NCBI GenBank assembly: GCA_903944895.1
Contig: CAJATL010000061.1
Span: 1 to 52,795, forward strand
From: an uncultured Bacteroidota bacterium
GTDB lineage: Bacteria; Bacteroidota; Bacteroidia; Bacteroidales; 4484-276
Direction of reading: 5' to 3'
DNA length: 52,795 nt
Part shown: one piece after another, positions 41,153 to 50,587 of the stretch
Numbering within the stretch: the first letter of the stretch is position 1
Layout of the letters: each line of letters starts with the position of its first letter
The notes under the pieces: model-generated
What the model was told of the DNA's origin: nothing
The model's database searches: none
The model's input: the letters and a program-made list of their open reading frames with translations, nothing else
Translations under genes and position numbers: made by a program

Positions 41153-42424
41153 TCACTTTGCATAAAAATCGATCATTTGCCGGATGGATCTGTCGCAAAC
41201 TTTGCAAAAATGATCTCCGTTAAAAGTATTCATCAGGCAATCAACCGAAGGCCGGTAAACATCATTGGCAGCATAGCCCCCACCCTCAAATACCCCAAGC
41301 TGATTTGTATAAAATTCGTTAGCCGGCGTGGGCACCGGAACATTTTTTTCCAGCATAGCCTTCCATTTACTTCCAAAATCAACCAGCGTCGTCAGGTTTG
41401 GCTCCCAGGGCTCCACATCTTTTGAATAAAAATCGCTGTATGCAACTTCTGAATTGTAGTATTCATCACCAAGACCGGCAAATCCATGACCAAGTTCATG
41501 GATAAAAATCTTTGCAGCCTGCTTGTTGCTGTTCACCGAAACCGAATAATGGTTGTAAATGGCTCCGCCACCATATTTGGAGCTGTTTACAAGAATATAA
41601 ATCTGGTCGTAGGGTGCGTTTGCGGCCAAATCGCGTATGCTTTTATTATCATAACTCATACAGTAACGCTCGCTGTCGAAGGTGTAAAAGCTGGTATTTA
41701 CAATAGTTTTTACCCAGATGCTGTCGGCAGGAATGTCGCTGCCAGTTTGAAGAGAAGGCGCCAAAACACCTCTGATATTAAACTTATCACGGTTTTGAGC
41801 ATAGGGTTCAAAACTAAAAAGGTGGGCGGCAAAATGGTTGCAATCTTTTATAAAGAGCCCCAAATCGCTGTTGGTGTATCCATCCGGAAGGATGATGATA
41901 TCAACTTTATTTGAAGGATCACCCGAAATATGAACATCAAAAGACGGAAACTCAAGGCGGCGTTCGGGTTTGATAAAATAGCTGCCGACATCAACGAGAT
42001 ATTCAAATCGCTTCTGAAGCTGCCCTTTTTTATCCCGGCCATAAAAATCAATCCTGACGTTAAGTTTTGGATAAGGAAAAACTACTGTTTCGCTGAACGA
42101 TTTCCTGGTATTTTTGGCCTCGGCAGTAGTTTGCCACTCCCGAAAAAGCGTTGAATATCCACGTGAATAAATCACGGTGTTTTCTTTCAGATCAACAACT
42201 TCAAAAAAATAGTCCCCATATTTTAAGGTGTCGATCAGGTTTATTTTTGAACCGCCCCAGAAAGGCTCACAAAGCAATTCATCAAAAAAATACTCATCGG
42301 AAAGGTTATTCCCACTGTGAAAATAATCGAGACGCAGGGTTTTATCCATAAAATACCTGTCGAACTGGCCAAACACGGCTTGAGCAGCAACAAATAAAAA
42401 TACGAAGGCAATTAGCTTTTTCAT
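41153..42424 (-). CDS. M64-family (IgA peptidase-type) zinc metallopeptidase
   Basis: A 423-residue secreted metallopeptidase with signal peptide (residues 1-19, AQAVFG). An N-terminal beta domain (about 20-165) precedes the M64 catalytic domain. The metal site is HELGHGFAGLGD: H309, E310, H313 and D320 in the HExxHxxxxxxD pattern of this family, preceded by VDIIILPDGYT (174-184), the usual M64 opening. A conserved MNTF/DHFCKVC segment closes the domain. Family members include an IgA protease, but most Bacteroidota copies have unknown targets. Downstream of DUF4837 on the same strand; a -7 box of its own precedes it. Confidence 0.9.
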   Translation of the reverse strand: MKKLIAFVFLFVAAQAVFGQFDRYFMDKTLRLDYFHSGNNLSDEYFFDELLCEPFWGGSKINLIDTLKYGDYFFEVVDLKENTVIYSRGYSTLFREWQTTAEAKNTRKSFSETVVFPYPKLNVRIDFYGRDKKGQLQKRFEYLVDVGSYFIKPERRLEFPSFDVHISGDPSNKVDIIILPDGYTNSDLGLFIKDCNHFAAHLFSFEPYAQNRDKFNIRGVLAPSLQTGSDIPADSIWVKTIVNTSFYTFDSERYCMSYDNKSIRDLAANAPYDQIYILVNSSKYGGGAIYNHYSVSVNSNKQAAKIFIHELGHGFAGLGDEYYNSEVAYSDFYSKDVEPWEPNLTTLVDFGSKWKAMLEKNVPVPTPANEFYTNQLGVFEGGGYAANDVYRPSVDCLMNTFNGDHFCKVCDRSIRQMIDFYAK

Positions 42425-42453
42425 TCAAAAGTATGAATTCAGTTTTGAGATGG

Positions 42454-42461
42454 CAAAAATA
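42454..42461 (-). promoter_or_regulatory. Candidate -7 box (TATTTTTG) for the M64 gene
   Basis: Minus-strand TAnnTTTG match 30 bp upstream of the M64 start at 42424. No clear -33 element. Confidence 0.35.
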
Positions 42462-42603
42462 GGAAAAGTATTGTTAAGTAATTAACAGAAAGGTAATTTA
42501 AACTCATTCGAAGCTAAGATAGAGCGAAACCATTTCGACACCGTTATGGCCCGATGGAATTCATTTTTTCTTTAAAAAGAATGGTGGAAGTTTTTGTTTT
42601 TGG

Positions 42604-43635
42604 CTAATTTTTACTATTCCCTGCTGGCTCTGCCTCAGGAATGCGGAAAGAATAAATAATTGCTTCAACCTGTCGCAGGAGATTCTTTTTATCCTGCCCC
42701 GGAAAATAGACATAGCCATCAATGGTAACAATCCGCTTGTATTTAGGATCCAAAAACGTGTAACTTACAAAAGGACCGCCCATAAAATCGCCTTCCATTT
42801 CCCACAAACCACGCATTTCGACAGCAAAATCGTCATTGAAATTCACCTCTTTTCTTACAGGTGGAATAAGGGTGGCGGTTTTCACGTAGGAGCCATCGCT
42901 GGGGCCCGGGATATATTTTTTGGTAATCGAATCGCGAAGGTGGATGATCCTCGCTGAATTAAATGCAACGGTGTCGGTGTAAGGATAGAAATACATAAAA
43001 ACGCCCTGACTGTATTTGTCAGCTTCCCGACGCAGCCAGACAAAATTATTGGTATTTGCTGCAATGTAATATGCTGCAGGAAATACCATCGAAACCTGGT
43101 AACTTTTGACCAGTTGCTTCCTGATTTTATCATCTTCAAAAGCGGCATGCGTATTGCCAACACGGACGTTTTCGTTTTGATCAAATAGTTGAACAAAGGT
43201 TTCCTTGTTGGCTGCAAACTCCTGATAAAAGGAATTTTTATCAGAAACGGTAATTTTGATGACCCTTTGGGGCTTTGCCCAGAAATCTATTTTTGTTTCA
43301 ACAATTGGCTTTTCGATGGATGGGCTTATATCCAGAATAAAAATATTATGGTGAGTCTGGTAAAGATGCGAAAATGCTGTTGCCGGGATATGAACCATTT
43401 CGAATGCAGCCTCAGCCTGAGGCATGCCCTGCAATTCCTGTCCAAAAAGCGCTCTAATCGTATCGCCAACTTCACCTTTCCAGAGTTCATCGTCATTGGT
43501 GACGACCAGAATTTCGTTGGTTCTTCCGCTTGAAGGTTTAAATCCTTTATTTCCCAATTCGCAAGCAGAGAAAGTAAACGCTAAAATAAGCAAAGTCAAG
43601 ACCTTAAAACGGGTGTGTTTAAATTTTCCAAACAT
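42604..43635 (-). CDS. DUF4837-family lipoprotein
   Basis: A 343-residue lipoprotein, lipobox FSAC (C25). DUF4837 features are visible: SSGRTNEILVVTND (35-48), DDELWKGEVGDTIRALFG, and the C-terminal RGLWEMEGDFMGGPFVSY (about 276-293), a region strongly kept in Bacteroidota homologues. It is near-universal in the phylum and of unknown function. It starts 38 bp after the stop of the LysM transglycosylase gene on the same strand; in many genomes the two are neighbours, which suggests a cell-wall connection. Confidence 0.88.
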   Translation of the reverse strand: MFGKFKHTRFKVLTLLILAFTFSACELGNKGFKPSSGRTNEILVVTNDDELWKGEVGDTIRALFGQELQGMPQAEAAFEMVHIPATAFSHLYQTHHNIFILDISPSIEKPIVETKIDFWAKPQRVIKITVSDKNSFYQEFAANKETFVQLFDQNENVRVGNTHAAFEDDKIRKQLVKSYQVSMVFPAAYYIAANTNNFVWLRREADKYSQGVFMYFYPYTDTVAFNSARIIHLRDSITKKYIPGPSDGSYVKTATLIPPVRKEVNFNDDFAVEMRGLWEMEGDFMGGPFVSYTFLDPKYKRIVTIDGYVYFPGQDKKNLLRQVEAIIYSFRIPEAEPAGNSKN

Positions 43636-43672
43636 GTGCTTTTGAGATTAGAAATTAGGAACTACTAAAAAA

Positions 43673-45547
43673 TCAACTTACAATGGCAACTTTAAGCTTT
43701 TGACCGGGTTTAAGTGTGGTGGTATTCGAAAGGTTATTTAACTTCTTGATTTCGTTTACAGTTACACCCTGATATTGCCTGGCAATATCCCACAATGTGT
43801 CGCCGGCTTTTACCGTATGATAAACATATTTGGTATTCGTGGAGGTGCTTTTTGTGTTGGAAGTACCGGCACTCTCCTTTTTGACTTCTTTTGCAGGAGC
43901 GCTAACCAAAAGCCGCTGGTTAACCTGGAGACTATTGGATTTAAGTTTATTCCAGGTTTTAAGATCAGTAACCGAACAAGCGTACTTTTTTGCAATCAGG
44001 CCAAGGTTATCGCCCTTCTTAACAACATGATACTCTGCTTTTGCTGTAGATTGACTTTCGGTTGTGGTCTTTTTGGTTGATTGTTCTTTGGAGTTATTAT
44101 TATCAGATTGAGTAACTGCAACGCTTTGCGGGGATTTGGCACCATCAGCATAAACAGTAAGCCGCTGGCCAATACGCAAATTTGTACCTTTCATGCTATT
44201 CCAGCTTTTAAGGTTGTTAACAGAAGTATGATACTTTTTGGCAATGCCTCCAAGTGTCTCCCCTTTCTTAACAATATGCACACTGCTCGATTTGGCCTGC
44301 TTTATCTGAGCCAGAAGCTTTTCTTTTTCGATGCCCTTTTTCGATTTGTAGTTGTAAATCTCCTGTTCATTCGAAACAAACAAACCAGCATATTCTCTTG
44401 GCAGCCGTAGCGTGTATTTATTGGTGGCACTGGCAGGAATTACGCCAAGTTTAAATGAAGGATTCAGGAAATTCAGATCATCAACCGGGATATTCAAAAA
44501 TTCAGAAATCTGGTCAAACGAAAGAACGTCGTAAACCTGCAGGGTATCAATGCCGTTGTAAAGAATTCCCGGGTCAACCGGGTAAAGATTGTGCTCTGCC
44601 GAAAAATTCATAACATAGGTTACTGCTACAAAAGCCGGAACATATCCACGGGTTTCGCGCGGCAAATAAGGCCAGATTGCGTAATAATCCTTTACACCAC
44701 CAGCTCTCCTGATGGCTTTATTAACATTACCCGCACCTGAATTATAGGCGGCAAGTACAAGCGCCCAGTCGTTGTAAATATTGTAAAGGTCGCGAAGATG
44801 CTGACACGCAGCAACTGTCGACTTGTAAACGTCATAACGATCGTCGACGTATGAAGTTGAGGTTAAACCGTACATTTTACCGGTGTTGTACATGAATTGC
44901 CAAAGACCTTTTGCACCGACAGGAGAACCTGCAGTTGGGTTAAGTGCTGATTCGATGACAGCCAGGTATTTTAATTCGAGTGGCAAACCGTAAGCATCCA
45001 GAATTTCTTCAAACATCGGGAAATAAACTTCCGAAAGCCCAAGTATCCGGGAAGTTAATCCTCTTTTTCTGACCGAATAAAGTTCGATAAACCCTCTTAC
45101 CGTTTGATTATAAGTCATGTCGAAAGGAGTCTCGCGGCTGAGCATCGAAATTCTTTCCGCATAAACCGAATCGGGAAATTCCGGAATAATACCCTTTGAA
45201 TACTGGTAAACATTGAGTTGAGATGTATCCGAAACAAAATAATCATTCTTGAAAAAACTGATATTGACAAGGCTGTCGAGCATTGAACTAACCGGCGAAT
45301 CTTTAATAATTCTCTGTGCTGTAGCTTCGTTGTCGAGGTGTTTATTGGAAAACATGATGACGGAATCATTAATTCCGGGTAATTCGGTTACCCGGTTTAC
45401 GGTATCACCCATGTAAGTGAGCGAATCCGGAAAAACTCCGGTGGTATCTTTGGAAAGTTCAAAATTAAAAAAAGAACCGAACGAAAAAGGCGTAAAGGCT
45501 GTGAATATCAGCAGAAAAGAAAATAATTTAGCTTGGCGATGCTTCAT
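43673..45547 (-). CDS. Membrane-bound lytic transglycosylase (MltD-like) with three LysM domains
   Basis: Cleaves peptidoglycan glycan strands in the periplasm. The 624-residue product starts at the ATG at 45547, giving a signal peptide (LFSFLLIFTAFTPFSFG). The open frame continues to 45646, but a -7 box at 45612 lies within it. The SLT/GH23 domain (about 165-300) has the catalytic glutamate in AVIESALNP (E199), then GAKGLWQFM and AAYNSGAGNV. Three LysM modules follow at about 420-465, 508-553 and 575-622 (VKKGETLGGIAKKY, VKKGDNLGLIAKKY, VKAGDTLWDIARQY), separated by Ser/Thr/Lys-rich linkers. Confidence 0.95.
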   Translation of the reverse strand: MKHRQAKLFSFLLIFTAFTPFSFGSFFNFELSKDTTGVFPDSLTYMGDTVNRVTELPGINDSVIMFSNKHLDNEATAQRIIKDSPVSSMLDSLVNISFFKNDYFVSDTSQLNVYQYSKGIIPEFPDSVYAERISMLSRETPFDMTYNQTVRGFIELYSVRKRGLTSRILGLSEVYFPMFEEILDAYGLPLELKYLAVIESALNPTAGSPVGAKGLWQFMYNTGKMYGLTSTSYVDDRYDVYKSTVAACQHLRDLYNIYNDWALVLAAYNSGAGNVNKAIRRAGGVKDYYAIWPYLPRETRGYVPAFVAVTYVMNFSAEHNLYPVDPGILYNGIDTLQVYDVLSFDQISEFLNIPVDDLNFLNPSFKLGVIPASATNKYTLRLPREYAGLFVSNEQEIYNYKSKKGIEKEKLLAQIKQAKSSSVHIVKKGETLGGIAKKYHTSVNNLKSWNSMKGTNLRIGQRLTVYADGAKSPQSVAVTQSDNNNSKEQSTKKTTTESQSTAKAEYHVVKKGDNLGLIAKKYACSVTDLKTWNKLKSNSLQVNQRLLVSAPAKEVKKESAGTSNTKSTSTNTKYVYHTVKAGDTLWDIARQYQGVTVNEIKKLNNLSNTTTLKPGQKLKVAIVS

Positions 45548-45611
45548 AAACGTTTTAATTTCATGATGTAACTTTGAAAACTTAACAGGATTTTTTTTAT
45601 TGCCCACGCCA

Positions 45612-45619
45612 CAAAAATA
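45612..45619 (-). promoter_or_regulatory. Candidate -7 box (TATTTTTG) for the transglycosylase-DUF4837 operon
   Basis: Minus-strand TAnnTTTG match 65 bp upstream of the chosen start at 45547 and inside the longer open frame, so it argues against a start at 45646. Confidence 0.4.
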
Positions 45620-45846
45620 CAGAATTCTATCGAAATCCAAAACCACATTAAAATACTGAACAACAATACTAAGCGAACCTCACATTTTCAAAAATACAAC
45701 ATTTTTTAACTAATCTTCAAAATAATCCCTTAAAATCATTTTCATCCGTTGATTTTGAATGTTTTACGCAAATTACTTCAGCAATCAAAAATTGGTTTTA
45801 AAATCAATCCTTAGACAAACACCTCCTGGTGAAGGCTTGTATTGGA

Positions 45847-46959
45847 TTAATTTAAAACTACCATTTTTTTAACTTCGAAAATTTCACGGGATTTCAATGT
45901 AAGATAATAAATGCCCGGTTTGAGATACTCGGGATTCCACCCGATGGAATAATTCCCTGCGGCTTTCTGTCCCTCGGCAAGCGTTGCAATGTGTTTTCCG
46001 GATAAATCGAAAACCTGCAAAAGCACTTCAGAATTTTTGGGAATTCTATAGTTTAAGGTTGTAGCGTTTTTAAAAGGATTAGGTACATTTTGTCCGAGAA
46101 AAAGCGAACTCTCCGGATCAACCGGAGTAACCGCAGATGCTTCCATTTGCGGACTTCCTGCCTGAACCCAGGCTGTAAAAATCAGTTGGGTAAGTGCATG
46201 AGAAGCATTTTTAAACAACAGTGTTGTAAAACCTTTCGATTTATTCCAGAGTGCCTGTTTGTAAGCCGATGAATTGGTGTTTCCGGCAATTGCTTTTGCA
46301 TAATCGTCGGCTCCAATCACCGAATCGAGGTAAGTATAGTTGACATAGAGATAATCGAAAATGTACTGGTTCACATTTTCAATTTCACCAATATCAAAAC
46401 CTGGATAGGTAATCTGGGAAACATAGGCGTTAATCATTGTCGATTCGAACCTTGAATGAATTCCGTTGTTTCCGGAATATTGCCCGTTGTAATTCCGTGT
46501 GATATGAAGCGGCATGTGTCCGTCGGCTACGTAATGACCCAGGTCGGAAGCAAAAAGGACCGCATTTGCCCAGTCGAGGCGACCAAAACAACTTTTTAGT
46601 GAGTCGTAGGCTGTAATTGTTGCCCAGGGTAAAATGCCCTGATCATAAACAAAAGCAGCTCCATGAATGGCAATCGCCGAATCGAGGGTTTGCGGGATTC
46701 TGCCCCCGGTTAAAAACTCGTTGTAATTATCGATATCGATGTAATGTTTCGGGCCTTCATTGGGATCCCACGATTTACGGTCATCGGCATCGGATGCATG
46801 GTCGGCAAGGACAGAAACCCAGGGATTGAACTGCACCATTTGGGAGTTAAATGAGAGTCCCGACGCGTAACTGATTTTGTAATGGCCTGCACCTCCCCAA
46901 CTTATCAGCATAACCGATAATCCAAGAAAGGTAAATATGGTTAAAAATTGCTTTTTCAT
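45847..46959 (-). CDS. S1/P1-type zinc nuclease or phospholipase C with T9SS sorting tail
   Basis: A 370-residue exported protein. The mature end probably begins at W21: in the S1/P1-phospholipase C fold the N-terminal Trp and His6 bind zinc, and here W21 and H26 in WGGAGH have exactly that spacing. Other ligand segments are DHASDAD (about 52-58), HYIDID (71-76), DLGHYVADGHMPLH (about 138-151) and GIHSRFE. The C-terminal about 85 residues are a T9SS type A tail (LGQNVPNPFKNATTLNYRIP, GIYYLTLKS, ending KKMVVLN). Substrate (nucleic acid or phospholipid) cannot be decided by eye. Probably monocistronic. Confidence 0.85.
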   Translation of the reverse strand: MKKQFLTIFTFLGLSVMLISWGGAGHYKISYASGLSFNSQMVQFNPWVSVLADHASDADDRKSWDPNEGPKHYIDIDNYNEFLTGGRIPQTLDSAIAIHGAAFVYDQGILPWATITAYDSLKSCFGRLDWANAVLFASDLGHYVADGHMPLHITRNYNGQYSGNNGIHSRFESTMINAYVSQITYPGFDIGEIENVNQYIFDYLYVNYTYLDSVIGADDYAKAIAGNTNSSAYKQALWNKSKGFTTLLFKNASHALTQLIFTAWVQAGSPQMEASAVTPVDPESSLFLGQNVPNPFKNATTLNYRIPKNSEVLLQVFDLSGKHIATLAEGQKAAGNYSIGWNPEYLKPGIYYLTLKSREIFEVKKMVVLN

Positions 46960-46989
46960 GTACGTCTGTTTTCAGATAAATTAACTGTG

Positions 46990-46997
46990 CAAAAGTA
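46990..46997 (-). promoter_or_regulatory. Candidate -7 box (TACTTTTG) for the S1/P1-like gene
   Basis: Minus-strand exact TAnnTTTG match 31 bp upstream of the start at 46959. Confidence 0.4.
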
Positions 46998-47140
46998 ACC
47001 TTTTAAATATGAGCGGCTGACGAAATTTTTTAGTAGGAAAGGATTAACCCTAACCAGTTTTTTTTGAAGAGGTGATGAAAAATTATCAGTTTTTGCAGAC
47101 TCTGAATGGTTTCACTGATCTGCCTGTGAAATGCTTTTCG

Positions 47141-47166
47141 TAAAAAAAAGAATGGTTTTGACCATT
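47141..47166 (-). terminator. Intrinsic terminator of the CPBP gene
   Basis: On the minus strand AATGGT-CAAA-ACCATT (47151-47166) is followed by C and a T-run of eight. It lies 6 bp past the CPBP protease stop codon. Confidence 0.75.
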
Positions 47167-47171
47167 TCAGG

Positions 47172-47894
47172 TCAGACTAGCCCAAAACAAATCGCCAAAA
47201 AAACAGGCCCGTTTAGTCCGCCATGCATGATCACACCAACCCATGAATTTTTTGTTTGCTGGACAACAAAAGACTGTATAAAAATCAACGGGATCAAAGT
47301 GATTAATAATTGCCACCCAAAAGCTACATGAAATAATCCCCAGCCAAAACCATGAATTATCCAGGTGAATTTTCCAAAAGCGAGTTCCTGCCGTGGTAAC
47401 ATAACACCGCGCCACAGGATTTCTTCGCCAAGAATATTCAAAATCCAGTAGGGCGCCCACACCAGCAATAACCAGTAACGACCTGAAGTTAATGGCTCAA
47501 ATGACATAAAAGCTGGCGAATGGTCAAATTTGCCAATGAATAATTCTAATCCTTTCATTATTAAGCCACTTAAAACACCCGCAAGAAGTAACCCCATAAT
47601 GCTCCAAATTAAATCTCGTTTTGTAACTTTTCGGAAACGTAATCGTTCAGTCCAGGTTTTTTTGGAAATTTTATATCCTTCAAATTTTAAGATCATTAAT
47701 CCAACAATAATCAAAGGGCTAAAAATTCCTAAACCAGCCACAACGAACCAAAATAAAATAGTTTCATATCCGGTTACTTCGGTGAGATAAGGAATTAAAA
47801 ACTTTGTTAAAACATACATCAAGCCAGCGGCCGGAATATAAATTGCAAATGAGCCTAAAGGTCCAAGTTTTCTCAATGATGCTTTTGCTTCCAT
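47172..47894 (-). CDS. CPBP-family intramembrane metalloprotease
   Basis: A 240-residue polytopic membrane protein with about seven hydrophobic helices. The CPBP/Abi (Rce1-like) motifs are present: EE at 157-158 with R162 (GEEILWRG), H189 in GLFHVAFG, and H224/N228 in HGGLNG. Family members cleave prenylated or small peptides within the membrane in eukaryotes; bacterial copies are linked to bacteriocin maturation and self-immunity. No bacteriocin or partner is visible beside it, so the role is open. Monocistronic, with its own terminator and -7 box. Confidence 0.88.
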   Translation of the reverse strand: MEAKASLRKLGPLGSFAIYIPAAGLMYVLTKFLIPYLTEVTGYETILFWFVVAGLGIFSPLIIVGLMILKFEGYKISKKTWTERLRFRKVTKRDLIWSIMGLLLAGVLSGLIMKGLELFIGKFDHSPAFMSFEPLTSGRYWLLLVWAPYWILNILGEEILWRGVMLPRQELAFGKFTWIIHGFGWGLFHVAFGWQLLITLIPLIFIQSFVVQQTKNSWVGVIMHGGLNGPVFLAICFGLV

Positions 47895-47954
47895 ACTATT
47901 TTCAAATTCATGATTAGCGGTTGCTGATTCGTTTTTTTTGATAATGAACTATTA

Positions 47955-47962
47955 CAAAAGTA
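47955..47962 (-). promoter_or_regulatory. Candidate -7 box (TACTTTTG) for the CPBP gene
   Basis: Minus-strand exact TAnnTTTG match 61 bp upstream of the CPBP start at 47894. Confidence 0.35.
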
Positions 47963-48037
47963 ACGCTAAACCATTATCAGAATAAAAATTTTCAAGCCAT
48001 TTAAGCCACCTTCCGAGAAAGGTTTGCCTGAAGTAGC

Positions 48038-48045
48038 TACTTTTG
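48038..48045 (+). promoter_or_regulatory. Candidate -7 box (TACTTTTG) for the DUF5703 gene
   Basis: Exact TAnnTTTG match. Transcription would begin near 48052, leaving a short leader before the ATG at 48065 and making the in-frame ATG at 48047 unlikely. Confidence 0.4.
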
Positions 48046-48064
48046 GATGATCAAAATTATCATT

Positions 48065-50326
48065 ATGAAATCAATACTTCGCCTTTCTGTGGTTGCAACA
48101 GCGTTTTTCTGGATATCATTTTCAAGTTACGCGCAAACCAGGACCAACACCGAAATCTCAAAATACAACATAATCTGGGAATCACCAAGTGAAGATTATA
48201 ACGGTTCGATGCCGCTCGGAAATGGCGATATCAGCATCAACGCCTGGGTTGAACCGTCGGGTGACCTGGTTTTTTATATCGGAAAAACCGACAGCTGGGA
48301 CGATTATGGCCGCCTGTTGAAACTTGGCCGTGTGCGGATTTCCCTGTTTCCAAAGCCAGATTTACCATTAGTTTCGTTTCTCCAAACTCAAAATATCAGT
48401 GATGCGACGATTTCGGTAAATTTTGGAATAGGTGAGGATGCTGTTGAAATGAAACTCTGGGTTGACGCAAACAACCCTGTAATTCAAGTTGCGATAAGAA
48501 GTTCACGGCCAACCGAAGCCATCGTCACCAATGAACTTTGGCGAACTGAAAAACATGAATTGCCCTCCATCGAGGTCAGTGATGTGATGTTCGACTGGGA
48601 AAAGGAAAATCATCAGCATGGGCCAACCATCGTTGAGCCGGATTCGATTATTCCGGATCTTGACGGGCGTATTGGTTGGCTTCATCATAACCACAACTCG
48701 GTCGGTCCGGAGATGTGTGCCGAAATCCAGGGTGCCACCGGATTTGAACGAATTGACCCCCTACTCCACCGGACTTTTGGCGCCATCGTCACTGCCGAAA
48801 ATGCCAGTGTTATTGACCTGAAAAATCTGAAGACAGCCCTTTCCAAAGATCATCTGATAAACATTCATGTGCTTACCATGCACCCGGCAAGCCCGCAACA
48901 ATGGCTCGACAGCATCGGAAAACTTGTTTTGGAAACAGCGGGAATTCCGATGAGTAAACGATTCGAATTACATAAAAAATGGTGGAAAGATTTCTGGAAC
49001 CGAAGCTGGATAAATGTTACTTCTAACAAATCTGAAGATTCGGCTTCGGTAAATGATGCTTTTTTGGTAAGCCGGGCATACGCATTGCAACGCTTCATTA
49101 ATGCCTGCGGCGGGCGGGGCGCTTATCCCATCAAATTTAACGGCTCCATTTTTACGGTTCCTTTTGCCGGAAGTCCCGGTGATGCCGATTACCGGCGCTG
49201 GGGACCAGGCTACTGGTGGCAAAACACGCGCCTTCCCTATGCCGGAATGTGCTCGTCGGGTGATTTTGACCTGATGAAACCTTTGTTTAAAATGTACGGC
49301 GACGATTTGTTGCCTTTATTCAGATTTCGCACCAAAAAATACTTGGGTCATGAGGGTGCATTTGTACCTGAGTGTGTTTATTTCTGGGGCGATTATTTTA
49401 GCGAAACTTATGGATGGGAGCCTTTCGTAAGCCGAACCGATAAACTGCAGCCCAGTGGCTGGCATAAATATGAATGGGTTTCGGGACTGGAACTGGCTTT
49501 TATGATGCTCGAATATTATGATTTTACGCAGGACACCAGTTTCCTGCAAAACACGGCACTTCCATTTGCCTATGAAATCCTTACTTTTTTTGACCAGCAT
49601 TATAAAACCAACGAATTTGGAAAACTGGTGATGCATCCTTCGCAATCCGCCGAAACCTGGTGGAATTGCACCAACCCGATGCCTGAAATTGCAGGTCTGC
49701 AGGCGGTAACAAAGGCTTTATCAAATTTGCCTGGCGATCTTACTTCGGCTGATCAACGTAATTTCTGGAAACTTTTAGAAGCAAAAATCCCAGACCTGCC
49801 AGTTCGTGAAAAAAATGGCATAAAAATGCTGGCTCCTGCCGATGTTTTTGCAAACAAAATGAATGTCGAAAATCCTGAGGTTTATGCAGTTTTTCCTTTT
49901 AAACTGATCACGATGCAACATCCGGAAAAAGCGCTTGGCGTGGAAGCCGTTAATCATCGTGAAGAACGCGGAAACATGGGCTGGCGGCACGAAGATATCG
50001 TGATGGCCTATCTTGGCCTGGCCGATTCGGCAAGAAATTATCTCACCGGAAGGGTAAAAAATTATGATAAAAATTCACGCTATCCCGCTTTCTGGGGGCC
50101 GAACTTCGACTGGACTCCCGACCAATGCCACGGAGGCGTAATCATCAAAACTCTTCAGGCGATGGTTATGCAAACCGAAGGCGACAGCATTTTTTTATTC
50201 CCTGCCTGGCCTGTGAATTGGGATGTGGATTTCAGGCTTCATGCACCCGGAAACACCGTTGTTGATGCTGAAATCAGAAACGGGAAAATTAAAATACACG
50301 AAGTTAATCCGCCAGAAAAGGAGTAG
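48065..50326 (+). CDS. DUF5703-domain glycoside-hydrolase-like protein
   Basis: A 753-residue exported protein (signal peptide to about residue 24, SSYAQ). The N-terminal DUF5703 part begins YNIIWESPSEDYNGSMPLGN and contains FYIGKTDSWDDYGRLLKLGR. The middle and C-terminal parts form an (alpha/alpha)6-type barrel like GH95 and related fucosidase/galactosidase families, with acidic and aromatic clusters such as GPGYWWQNTRLPY, FVPECVYFWGDYF and HPSQSAETWWNCTNPMPE. A polysaccharide substrate is likely but unknown. It is not visibly part of a SusC/D locus here; a separate SusD fragment lies at the right edge. Monocistronic. Confidence 0.82.
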   Translation: MKSILRLSVVATAFFWISFSSYAQTRTNTEISKYNIIWESPSEDYNGSMPLGNGDISINAWVEPSGDLVFYIGKTDSWDDYGRLLKLGRVRISLFPKPDLPLVSFLQTQNISDATISVNFGIGEDAVEMKLWVDANNPVIQVAIRSSRPTEAIVTNELWRTEKHELPSIEVSDVMFDWEKENHQHGPTIVEPDSIIPDLDGRIGWLHHNHNSVGPEMCAEIQGATGFERIDPLLHRTFGAIVTAENASVIDLKNLKTALSKDHLINIHVLTMHPASPQQWLDSIGKLVLETAGIPMSKRFELHKKWWKDFWNRSWINVTSNKSEDSASVNDAFLVSRAYALQRFINACGGRGAYPIKFNGSIFTVPFAGSPGDADYRRWGPGYWWQNTRLPYAGMCSSGDFDLMKPLFKMYGDDLLPLFRFRTKKYLGHEGAFVPECVYFWGDYFSETYGWEPFVSRTDKLQPSGWHKYEWVSGLELAFMMLEYYDFTQDTSFLQNTALPFAYEILTFFDQHYKTNEFGKLVMHPSQSAETWWNCTNPMPEIAGLQAVTKALSNLPGDLTSADQRNFWKLLEAKIPDLPVREKNGIKMLAPADVFANKMNVENPEVYAVFPFKLITMQHPEKALGVEAVNHREERGNMGWRHEDIVMAYLGLADSARNYLTGRVKNYDKNSRYPAFWGPNFDWTPDQCHGGVIIKTLQAMVMQTEGDSIFLFPAWPVNWDVDFRLHAPGNTVVDAEIRNGKIKIHEVNPPEKE

Positions 50327-50342
50327 AAAATTCAAATAACAT

Positions 50343-50360
50343 CCCGATAGCTATCGGGAA
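50343..50360. repeat. Perfect 18-bp palindrome (TCCCGATAGCTATCGGGA)
   Basis: A perfect palindrome 17 bp past the DUF5703 stop. This short word is one I recognise as frequent between genes in Bacteroidota. No T-run follows, so a terminator role is uncertain. Confidence 0.65.
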
Positions 50361-50434
50361 CAAATAACAAAAATCAAATAACAAATGCCAAAAACAAGGA
50401 ATCACGGACATTCATTGAGATTCGATGAAAAATG

Positions 50435-50587
50435 GAAACCTTATTTTTGAAGAAAAACCTTAGTACAAAAGTCGGAACACAGCGCCCCCCAACCCTATTA
50501 ACCTTATTTTTATCGGATTTGCTCATTTCACCGGAATAAGGTAATAAGGTTTCTAAAAATCCGGGGATTCAGATTTGTACTAAGGTT
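50435..50587. repeat. Nested inverted-repeat element, possibly MITE-like or a structured RNA
   Basis: AACCTTAGTACAAA (50456-50469) is the exact reverse complement of TTTGTACTAAGGTT (50574-50587). A second pair, GAAACCTTATT (50435-50445) and AATAAGGTTTC (50543-50553), crosses it, and further copies of the AACCTTATT/AATAAGG word occur inside (about 50500 and 50535). No coding capacity and no obvious target-site duplication. Confidence 0.5.
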
